Source: Pratylenchus scribneri (lineage: Eukaryota > Nematoda > Chromadorea > Rhabditida > Pratylenchidae). From it: 64,000 nt of DNA. Each line of letters starts with the position of its first letter. The stretch's first letter is position 1. The stretch covers positions 682,001-746,000 of the forward strand of contig JAQSEB010000035.1 of the NCBI GenBank assembly GCA_030063045.1. The letters are read 5' to 3'. Both the position numbers and the translations under genes were made by a program. The notes beneath the pieces are model-generated. The model searched no databases. It saw nothing but the letters and a program-made list of their open reading frames with translations, and was not told where the DNA came from. Below are positions 31,391-42,500 of the stretch, piece after piece.

Positions 31391-34121
31391 TCAATCATGG
31401 TCGAAAACGCTCATTGGAAAAACTGTCCTTTGATGCACACCTTCAGCGGGATCAGTATATTGCACCATAAGTCCTTTGCACACCGCTTGATCATAATCCA
31501 GATTTCCTATCTATTGATTTTTGTTAAAATTATAAATTATTTTAAAAATTACCTCGCCGTATTCTCGAGTGACCACGTAGCAATTTGGGAATGATTTGAT
31601 ATCCATCAAGAGATCCTTTGATTTTTGCGGAAGTGCCCATGAAAACATTTGTGAAAGCCGCTTGTATATTTTCATTGATCGTCCCAATAGCCAGATTTGA
31701 TCAGAGCCTTCAATTTTGTAAAATAATTCTGCCAGAAATGGTTTGATATTGCCATCTGATCTCTTAAAAACTAACATTATTTTAATAAAAAATAAAATAA
31801 ACAAACGCAATGAATAAAGACGATTGAATCATTTGTTTTTCTTTCAAAGCATATTAATCTTGAATTGATTTGAAAATGGTCTAATTTAACACTTCGCGCA
31901 CATAAAATTTGCTTCCGTCCATGTTTTTTCCTAATGCATATTTTGTTATTTTTGTAAATTTATAAAAATTTAAAAAACCGTAAATATTCCTTATATTGAT
32001 CAGGGATCAAATTGATTGAACATTGAAATTTGTCGGCCAATGGTGATCTGTTCTTAGTCGAGAAAATTTCTTGTAATTCATCAAGGTTTTCACATGGCAA
32101 TAGCCGCATTCTTTCCTCAATTTGCTTCAATGCTGTTTGGGGACAAGATACGCGGGAATTGATGTAGCCAATGCAACTTTCAACTTAGTTTTAAAAATAA
32201 TTATGACCGAACGGAAAAAACATGTGTGCGCCGTTGAAGCACCAAATTTTCGTGTCATCTTTTTGTTATTTTAAATTTTAAGCTTCAAAAATTCTTATAA
32301 TTACCTCGCATAAATGCAAGTGCAAATGGGCTTTGAATGTTTGATCAAGTGGGTTTGGCATTGTTTTGTGCCAATGTCTGATCGATCGATGGGCAAAATC
32401 GATCTCTGATCTTGTTAAATTGTAGCTGGCCAGAACGAACAATGCAGAACACAATAATAGCAAATTGACAGCTGCAGCGAAATTTTCTTCTTTATCCGGG
32501 AAGGCCTAATAGGACAGGATCACGGGTAGTATGAAGTGTGCAATATGAAAAATTTTGAAAATTAAAATATTATAAAAAATAAAATTACAATCCTTAATTC
32601 ATTGGTCTTTAGGCGATTCAGATCATCAAATGTCCTTCTATTTCTCGATTCACCAAAACATCTTTTGATCTCAATTGGTTTGATATAATACAGTTTTGGC
32701 TTGATTAACGAACGGAAGAAATTGGTGCTGGTTAAATATTCATTTTTATTAATAGTTAATAAATTTAATTTTAAATTGAACTGACTTTCGATGATACATG
32801 CCATGAAGCGCTCTAGAAATTTATCCAGCGTAAACAGTGTGCATCATATCGATCTGAACATTTTCGGGCAAATTCATAAATTCCGCCAGTGGTGAAATTG
32901 AATTGATCCCATTGCCATTTTTGCCTCTTCCCGATATTGCAATCCAATCTGCTCTTGGTGGACTTGGAATTGTCTGATATGGATAGATCAATCTTTCGTT
33001 GAATTCACCCTTAATTAAATTTCATTTTTAATAATTTTTAAAAAATTGTTTTGACCTCAATTGTACAGTTGACACATGGATTATAGCAAGGCGGGTCTTC
33101 CATGCCAAGCACATCCGCCCGTGCCTTGTTATCCGCCAAAAATTGAATGAATCTGATCTTAAAATAATATTTATTTAATTTTTTTTATTAAATGATTCTA
33201 AATATTTTCACAAACCTTGATACGAAAATTGGAGATTTGAAGAGTACCCGCTTCACAGCCCATGAATTTGATCTGCGGAATGATATGTTCAAATATGGCA
33301 TGCCAATCAGTTTTGTTGATGCCAACACTGGAATTTTTGTTTTATTAGTTTTTAATTAATATTTATAACATACAAAACCGCCAATAGGATCATGTTGAAA
33401 CTGTTTTTGGAGTTTTGGAGAATCAAGATCTGAGTGATCACAAACCATATGTTGGAATTTTGGTCTTTAATTTGACTTTACTTTTTATTGCGGATTTCTA
33501 CAGTGTACATTTAGTAATTTTATAGGTTTTTATTACTAGGTTTTAGCATAAGAATTCTTACTTAACTTACTTATTTTCAAAAAATTTTTGGATTAAAATT
33601 AATTTATTAAATATTTGTTTGCTAGCATAAACCTTGGATCCGGTAGTGTAATAATTTTATCTGCAATTTCATTTTCTTCTGTAATGAAATGATCCAGTTT
33701 CCTGCGATCTATTCTTGATCATTTTGCATACGAGCAAATGTGTTCATTCACTCTGTATTTATTTTTTTTAATTGTTAAGTAATTTGCTAATAAACCTTGA
33801 GTTTTGCATAGAACGCCTTGGTCAGATCGTCTAAGGACGGTTATTTTTGTGTTAAATGCCTGCAATACGTGTTGGATCATATTCATCTTCCGATATGATT
33901 GATCATCATCGCTTTCATGGCGACGATTCTTTTTCCTTTATCCACGATTTGCTTCCTTGCAAAATGATTATAAGTATATTTTTTGTTGACTTTTATTAAT
34001 GGAAAACCTCTTCATTATCATCGGGGTCGAGGTCCGAACCAAAATCATTATCACTGTCCCGATAACCACCATCCTTGAGTTTCCTGCGCCTAGTAACATT
34101 TTTCTTCTCAGGATCATTCAT
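31391..34121 (-). pseudogene. Decayed DNA-transposon transposase (TNP2/Transposase_21-like)
   Basis: The ATG at 34121 opens an acidic-basic N-terminus (MNDPEKKNVTRRRKLKDGGY). Intron-separated exons follow: INKTDWHAIFEHIIPQIKF; IRFIQFLADNKARADVLGM plus CYNPCVNC (Cys-rich 'C..C' block); INSISPLAEFMNLPENVQID with MMH (the 'iDymH' block of TNP2-like transposases); IKPIEIKRCF; HLHLHLCE then KIWCFNGAHMFFPFG; and a C-terminal part ending VFPMSVFDHD, stop 31391-31393. Two lesions: a TGA after VNEHICSYAK (~33715) where Trp would fit, and a one-base shift between IDMMHT and LDKFLERFM (~32840). No terminal repeats were identified. It could be a domesticated remnant, but decay is simpler. Confidence 0.5.
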
Positions 34122-34505
34122 ATTTATATTTTCTTGATCAAACTTATCTTAAAAAAATTGACATAAAATAATAAACTTTGGGATTTAATAAATGATTCGT
34201 ATAAAAATCATTAAGTATTTTTGAGTCAAAAATCACTTAATAAAACAGAGAAAATTGTGCAGACATTTTTTATTTTTTATTGAGACATTTTATCCAAAAA
34301 TTTTTGCAAGGAAAGAGATTTAGAAGATAATAATGGAAAAGAAAGAAAGTTTTTTTTCTTTAATAATGGCTGGATGAAAAAAATATTGTTGTGAGCATTT
34401 TGATTGAAAATTTTTTGGATTGGATCAAGTTTTGGGAGCAAGTTTTGATGGAAAATAAATAAAATTCAGATGGAATTTGTGATCAATTAAACGGATCAAT
34501 AAATT

Positions 34506-35752
34506 ATGAACAATAACAATCACCATTTTTGGCAAGAAGAATTTGCTAAAATTGAGGATGCTTTGGACTATCTGCTAAAATCAGAACAAAATTTGGATGT
34601 TGATATTATGGTTGCTAATGGAAATGGCGGGAAGCAGGTTTTTATTATTTATAATGTAAAAAAAAATCAAATCAATAATTTAAGTTGATTCAAGCGCATA
34701 AATTTGTGCTTTCATTCCGTTCTTCATATTTTGCTGGCCTATTCAATTCAATGCAACCAGCCAATCACGGTCAACCGATTGTGCTCGACGACATTCTGGT
34801 CAAAGTATTCAATGCAATTCTACATTTTTTCTACACAAATGATCATTCTATGATCAACAAGGACAATATTGCTGGCATTTATTCTGCAGGTTTTTAGAAA
34901 ATGAATTCTGGCAAATATTAAATGAAAAAAATTAAGCGAAACGATACATGTTCGATCAGATTGTCCAAAAATGCTTGGAATTGGTTAAGGTTGGGAACGC
35001 GACCATCAACAATTCCCTACTGACTCTTTGCTGGATCCTGCAAATGTTTTCTGCTTGTGGAAAACTGCTAATGATCATGAGGATAAGGTTTACACAAAGT
35101 TAATCAGTCTAAACTTAAAATCCTATTCTAAAGCAAATGATGCACTTCTGTGGAACTTTCATTAATTTGTGCACAACTGGCATTCTAGATCATTGGATCA
35201 TGAGCCCGGAAAAATTGTTGGGAAATGCAGAAATGCAACTATTGCTGGACCGAGACACTATTTGCATCGACGAGCAGCAACTTTTCGATTATGTAATTTT
35301 TTAAAACAAATTATAAATTTTTTTCATTAAATTTTATTACAGTTTGATATTTGGGCTCATCGGAAATGTGAAAATGCTGGCATTTTTGAGCCGAGCCCCG
35401 ATCAAAAACGTGATCAAATGGGGGAACTGCTCTTGAAAATTCGGTTTCCGCTCTTCCCCCCTACAGAATTCGTCGAAGATATCGGTAAAATTAAATATAA
35501 ATATTTAAATATTTTTAAATTTCAGCTAAGCGCGGAATTCTCACTGATGCCGAAGTGAATTCTGTGCTCATGTACTACTGTGACAATGGTCCAAACGTGC
35601 CAGACCCGCTGCCTTTTTGTGCCCGGGAGCGGGCTTTTCCGGCTCTGAACAACAATAAATTTATTGCGAAATATGATCATGTCGACAAGGTCAGCCGATT
35701 GGAGTGGGAAATCAAGGAACTGAAGAAGAAAATGCAAGATCGATCGCAATAA
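34506..35752 (+). pseudogene. BTB-BACK (Kelch-type) protein gene with two frame breaks
   Basis: Exons: 34506-34637, 34685-34889, 34937-35292, 35343-35484, 35526-35752. The BTB core is plain: LDVDIMVANG, then AHKFVLSFRSSYFAGLF ('HK.vL..rS.yF..lf'), VFNAILHFFYT. The BACK-like half has VYTKLISLNLKSYSKAND, LFDYFDIWAHRKCENAGIF, LLKIRFPLFPPTEFVED and a C-terminal short coiled coil (RLEWEIKELKKKM). BTB-BACK proteins usually recruit substrates to cullin-3 ligases. Within the third exon the reading frame must change near 34985-35020 and again near 35140-35160; both sides are clearly coding. Either a young pseudogene, two extra tiny introns, or assembly errors. The start at 34506 is the first ATG before the BTB fold. 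Confidence 0.6.
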
Positions 35753-36077
35753 GAATAATGCACAATGATCAAATGATCAAAAAAAGGATCAAACTTTTGT
35801 TATTTATATTTTTAATCATTCATTTTTGTTGGGAAACAATGATCTGCATCTCGTTTATTTACACAAATTCTCTTAAATATATCATTTTTTCACCACCTTC
35901 AAATATATTTTTCGATAAAGAATTCAATTATATAAAAGTAACAAATTTTCTGTTGTTTATTTCCAACATAATATTCAATTATTTTATCTTGTAATATAAA
36001 TCAATTTCAACAAATTTTTAGAAAAACCATTCACGCTGATTTGCTGATCATAAAAAAATTGATTTATTGGAAATAAT

Positions 36078-38019
36078 ATGGAAAAAGAACTGTCAACTGC
36101 CAACAACCAAAGCCTTATGGATTGCACAAATAACCCGGATCGCGATCACAGTTATGCAAAAAAGAATGATCATGCGAAGCAGGAGAAAAGGGCAAAACTA
36201 TCAATGAAGGTTATATTCTTAATTTATAACAAAATGAAAATTATGTTTACTTGCAGTTGGTTGCAAGTGTTATGATGGATGCTACCGACGAACCTGGAAA
36301 CCTCTCTTCGCCAATTGATGCTGAGGTAATTCTCTATATTATAAGCATAAAGTTTCAATAAAAAATTTTAAATTCTAGGCAACTTTCGAGATGCTGATGA
36401 CCTCCACACCAATGCGAAAATCACTGGGTGTTCGTCATGGAATGAATCCGGATTTCGAGGTTTTTAAAAAATACAAAAAATAACTAATAAATGTTAAACT
36501 ATTCAGCCTTCACCGATCACTGCACCATCTGAAGAAGTCTTCGAACCAGTTGGTCAACGGGATATGAGCAAGGCTAACGCGTCCACACCATTCCGCAAAT
36601 TATTTCCCGAGGTTTTAATTTTAACTATAATTTAAATAAACAAATAAATTATTATAATCCTAAGTTTCCTCCGATCATTGAACCACTGGAGCAAGAACTG
36701 CAAGAAGATCAGGAAATTGGAATGCAGAATGTTATGAAGAGCGCTAATGAGGTAAAAATTTAAAATAATTTATTTAAAAATTGTCTATTATCACAATGCA
36801 GGTTGCTCCGGATCAGGGAGAAGAATATGGTGATGAAAACAAGGAAAATGAACTTCCAAAATCAATCACCAAGAATGAAGAGGTTTGTAAATAACAGGGA
36901 ATAAAATAAAATAGGAAAATCAACATAAAAAATTTTAATATTGAGCTCTATTCTGATCCAGGTCGCTCCTAATCAAATGCTGGGAGAAGAAGATCATGCT
37001 AATGGATTGCTAAATGCCTACAATGAGCATGAGGTTAAAAAAATAGGGATTAAATTATTGAAAATCCATAAATAAATAATATTCAGATCAATTATGAACA
37101 ATTGAATCAAGAACTTCACCAAGATTTTGCATTGCCAGATGCCAACATTGGGAATGAGGTTAAAAATGGGAATAATTATTAAAAATCCATAAATAAATAA
37201 TAATATTCAGATCGAACATGATCAACAGAATGGAGAACCACAACAAGATTTGCCAAATGCTGCCAACAACGGGAATGAGGTATAAAAATAGGAACTAAAA
37301 GTTATTAAAATTCATAATCAATTAAAATTTAGTCCGATGGCAATGATGAGATGGATATTTCTGGCGGAGAGCTTCATAATGATGATGTGGCAAATGATGG
37401 GGAAAACGAAATTGAGGTTTAAAAATAATCTTAAACCAATATTCTAAATACATTTAAATTCAGGATGATCAAATGGACGACACGGCTGGCGACGAAAATC
37501 CGGATAGTGGAATGCCAAATGAAGGCAACAATATTGAGGTTTGGAAAATTAGGGTATCATAAAATATAAAAAAAATATAATCTATTTTATTTAGGTCAAT
37601 TTCGATCGTTACTCCACCAATGAGAACAATGATTCCTCAATTGTTCTGTCCAATGATAGCGAGGTTTAAAATTTTATTCAAACTAAAATTGAAAAAATTA
37701 AATAATTTAAAAAAAATTAAATGCAATAAAAACAATATATAAACATAATAGTTATTAATTGTAATATTTTTTGCAGGATTCGGATCATCCATCTGACATT
37801 GAGGTGATCGAGATCATCCCGCATCATGCTCGCGGGGAAATGCCCAACAATGCCGCATCGGATTCGGACACTGAACAGCCTCCTGCTCGTGAGGATTCGC
37901 CCATCAATGTGTCATCGGACTCATCGGATTCGGACATTCAAGAGTTGGCTGTCCTGGCTCCCCGCCGCGAGGATCTTGAAAACCATTGGGAACTCTACAA
38001 CCCATCGCGTGGATATTGA
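36078..38019 (+). CDS. Acidic, disordered protein encoded by 13 phase-0 modular exons
   Basis: Exons: 36078-36209, 36257-36325, 36379-36459, 36507-36611, 36665-36751, 36802-36882, 36962-37033, 37087-37158, 37211-37279, 37333-37416, 37464-37538, 37595-37663, 37777-38019; about 412 residues. Every intron is phase 0. Exons 2-12 all end in GAG before GT and encode 23-35 residues each. The protein is rich in Asp, Glu, Asn and Ser with no hydrophobic core. Exons 3 and 4 share STPMRKSL and STPFRKLF. Exons 8 and 9 are alike (…GNE ends). Near the C-terminus SIVLSNDSED and IEVIEIIP resemble SUMO-interaction motifs next to acidic patches. No signal peptide. I do not recognise the family. The exon pattern suggests growth by exon duplication. 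The start has no upstream alternative in frame. Confidence 0.75.
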
Positions 38020-39564
38020 GGAAAGATGATCAAATGAAGGGAAAATGGATCTCTGAAAAACCTGGTTTTATTTAATCTCACATCAAATATATTTTTTGCT
38101 CAACTCATACAAAAAACGATTCTAATAATTTTTCGATCAACCAAAATCATCCCTTTGATATTATTATAATTGTCGCCAAAAATCTCAAAAATTCACCTTC
38201 AACCTATTATTTTATAATATATTTTGGGAAAAATTCCGACTAGGTGCTAAAAGGACAATTTTCGGAAATATATTAAATTTTCAAGAAAATATTCAAAAAT
38301 GTTCCCAACATAAAATTGAAAACCTAAAATAATAATATTTTTCAATATCTAAAATATTCTTAAAATTAATATCAAACTTCACGATTTTCTCAAAAATATA
38401 TTTTTGACATATTTTGAGAAAAATTCCAACTATGTGCACAAGCACATTTTTGGCAATAAATTTCTTTTTGAAAATAAATGTCAAATATTTTCTCAAAATT
38501 AAGCTGAAAATTAAAAAGAAAATATTTTCCAAAAAATAAAATATTTTCAGCAAAATTTTTTGTAATATGTCTGGAAGAATTTCCACAATGGAAATAAACA
38601 TTAATTTTGGGAATTTATCAAATTTTCAAGATAAATTTCCGAAATATTCTCAAAATGTGAATTAAAATAAAAATTAAAAATTTTTCCCAAAATATAAAAT
38701 ATTCCCAAGAATATTTTCGCAATTCAACATCTTCCCAAACTTATTTTCACGATTGTTGATATATTGAACACATTTCGAAAAATTTACACATTTTGATAAA
38801 TATTTTTGAATTGCATTCTGAAAATGTTTCTGCCTAGGAGTTCAAAATTTATTTTGGAAACGGGGAATATTCTCAAATAAATCGCCATGATGTGCAATAT
38901 TTTGACCAAATACGCATTTTTTTCCACATTCCCAAAATTATTCCAATTTTTTTGCTATCATTATTTTGTGCCAGACTCCGGGTGGCAGAAAAGCGGCTAA
39001 TCAATTTAGAAACGAGCGAAAAATCAATAATGCAAAAAGGTATTTTATTTTTTACCACAATTCCGGGATACATTGAATTTTTTTAATTGAATATATAAAA
39101 AAAATAAAACAGATTAAAAAAAGTCAAATTTATTCAAATTTAATGCAAATTCAACTATAGAAATATAAAATTATAATTATTATGGTTTCAATCATTTAAT
39201 CCAATTCTTCATCTTTTCCAATTTGAAGTAGTTGCAAATTTCATACAGACCAATCAATTTTGAAAGAAACGAAAAATCAATAATTACACTCATAAGCTAT
39301 CATTGGAAACTTCTAAAAATTTGGGGAAAAAATTATTAATTTTATGATTTTTCATTGTTGTTAATTATTGGAATTTTAGGGCGAATTTTATATTTAATTC
39401 TTGTGATCTGTATAAATCTTAAGAACGTAATTTATTTCGATCCTTAAATATTAGCAAAAATTTCTAATATTTATATTCATAATCATATATAATAATCGAT
39501 TTATGCTTAGTGCCGAATTTGTCTGAAGTCTTTGCCTCATAATGGCCAAATATTTGAAGGCAAT
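38020..39564. other. Intergenic DNA with degraded ~80-bp hairpin repeats
   Basis: 38180-38880 holds loose relatives of the 30.6-kb hairpin repeat (CTAGGTGCTAAAAGGAC, CTATGTGCACAAGCAC, GGAAAATATTTT). No gene seen; ORFs here are broken and compositionally AT-only. Confidence 0.4.
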
Positions 39565-42500
39565 TTTCAAAACATTAAAATTTCAATTGAAAAAATCATT
39601 CAGTAATTTTTATCATTTTTAGTTCAAAATCTAGATATCCTATTAGTTTGGAAGGGCATAATTTATAGGCTAGAAATAAATTCAGAAAATTTACAAGGCT
39701 AATGAAAAATTGAATGCCCGAAAAATGAGAATTCAGTTCAAAAAATAAATAATCTATTTTATTGATTTTTAATTCAAAATATAAATTTCTACATAATTTT
39801 GTAGGGCATATTCCATATATTGTGAATTAATTTGGCAAATACCAATTCCATAGAAATTTATTGATCGAAATTTTAAAATTTTCAGAAAATTTTCAAAACA
39901 TTAAAATTTCAAATCCAAAAATCATTTGAAAATTTTTATTATTTTTCAATTCAAAAATTAGATAATCTATTAGTTTGGAAGGGCATAATTTATAGGCTAG
40001 AAATAAATTCCAAAAATTTAAAAGTCTAATGAAAATTTGAATGCCCGAAAAATGAGAATTCGCTTCAAAAAATCAATAATCTATTTTATTGATTTTTAAT
40101 TCAAAATAAAAATTTCTACATAATTTTGTAGGGCATATTCCATATATTGTGAATTAATTTGGCAAATACCAATTCCATAGAAATTTATTGATCGAAATTT
40201 TAAAATTTGCAGAAAATTTTCAAAACATTAAAATTTCAAATTCAAAAATCATTTGAAAATTTTTATTATTTTTCAATTCAAAAATTAGATAATCTATTAG
40301 TTTGGAAGGGCATAATTTTTAGGCTAGAAATTAATTCAGAAAATTTACAAGGCTAATGAAAAATTGAATGCCCGAAAAATTAGAATTCAGTTCAAAAAAT
40401 CGATAATCTATTTTATTGATTTTTAATTCAAAATATAAATTTCTACATAATTTTGTAGGGCATATTCTATATATTGTGAATTAATTTAGGCAAATATAAA
40501 TTCCATAGATATTTATTGATCAAAATTTTGAAATTTTCAGAAAATTTTCAAAACTTTAAAAATTCAAATCCAAAAATCATTTGAAAATTTTTATTATTTT
40601 TCAATTCAAAAATTAGATAATCTATTAGTTTGGAAGGGCATAATTTATAGGCTAGAAATAAATTCCAAAAATTTAAAAATCTAATGAAAATTTGAATGCC
40701 CGAAAAATAAGAATTCAGTTCAAAATATCAATTATTTTATTGATTTTTAATTCAAAATATAAATTTCTACATAATTTTGTAGGGCATATTCCATATATTG
40801 TGAATTAATTTGGCAAATATAAATTCCATAAATATTTATTGATCGAAAATTTGTAATTTTCAGAAAATTTTCAAAACATTAAAAATTCAAATCCAAAAAT
40901 CATTTGAAAATTTTTATCATTTTTCAATTCAAAAATTAGATATCCTATTAGTTTGGAAGGGCAAAAATTTTTAGGCTAGAAATTAATTCCAAAAATTTAA
41001 AAGTCTAATGAAAATTTGAATGCCCGAAAAATAAGAATTCAGTTCAAAATATCAATTATTTTATTGATTTTTAATTCAAAATATAAATTTCTACATAATT
41101 TTGTAGGGCATATTCCATATATTGTGAATTAATTTGGCAAATATAAATTCCATAAATATTTATTGATCGAAAATTTGTAATTTTCAGAAAATTTTCAAAA
41201 CTTTAAAAATTCAAATCCAAAAATCATTTGAAAATTTTTATTATTTTTCAATTCAAAAATTAGATAATCTATTAGTTTGGAAGGGCATAATTTATAGGCT
41301 AGAAATAAATTCCAAAAATTTAAAAGTCTAATGAAAATTTGAATGCCCGAAAAATAAGAATTCAGTTCAAAAAATCAATAATCTATTTTATTGATTTTTA
41401 ATTCAAAATATAAATTTCTACATAATTTTGTAGGGCATATTCCATATATTGTGAATTAATTTGGCAAATACCAATTCCATAGAAATTTATTGATCGAAAT
41501 TTTAAAATTTTCAGAAAATTTTCAAAACATTAAAATTTCAAATCCAAAAATCATTTGAAAATTTTTATTATTTTTCAATTCAAAAATTAGATAATCTATT
41601 AGTTTGGAAGGGCATAATTTTTAGGCTAGAAATTAATTCCAAAAATTTACAATGCTAATGAAAAATTGAATGCCCGAAAAATTAGAATTCAGTTCAAAAA
41701 ATCGATAATCTATTTTATTGATTTTTAATTCAAAATATAAATTTCTACATAATTTTGTAGGGCATATTCTATATATTGTGAATTAATTTAGGCAAATATA
41801 AATTCCATAGATATTTATTGATCAAAATTTTGAAATTTTCAGAAAATTTTCAAAACTTTAAAAATTCAAATCCAAAAATCATTTGAAAATTTTTATTATT
41901 TTTCAATTCAAAAATTAGATAATCTATTAGTTTGGAAGGGCATAATTTATAGGCTAGAAATAAATTCCAAAAATTTAAAAGTCTAATGAAAATTTGAATG
42001 CCCGAAAAATAAGAATTCAGTTCAAAAAATCAATTATTTTATTGATTTTTAATTCAAAATATAAATTTCTACATAATTTTGTAGGGCATATTCCATATAT
42101 TGTGAATTAATTTGGCAAATATAAATTCCATAGAAATTTATTGATCAAAATTTTGAAATTTTCAGAAAATTTTCAAAACATTAAAATTTCAATTGAAAAA
42201 ATCATTCAGTAATTTTTATCATTTTTAGTTCAAAATCTAGATATCCTATTAGTTTGGAAGGGCATAATTTATAGGCTAGAAATTAATTCCAAAAATTTAC
42301 AATGCTAATGAAAAATTGAATGCCCGAAAAATTAGAATTCAGTTCAAAAAATCGATAATCTATTTTATTGATTTTTAATTCAAAATATAAATTTCTACAT
42401 AATTTTGTAGGGCATATTCCATATATTGTGAATTAATTTGGCAAATACCAATTCCATAGAAATTTATTGATCGAAAATTTGTAATTTTCAGAAAATTTTC

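Noticed and set aside
38293..38601. 102-residue minus ORF rich in Phe, Ile and Lys
   Set aside because: Low-complexity translation of AT-rich degraded repeats; no splice signals or family likeness.
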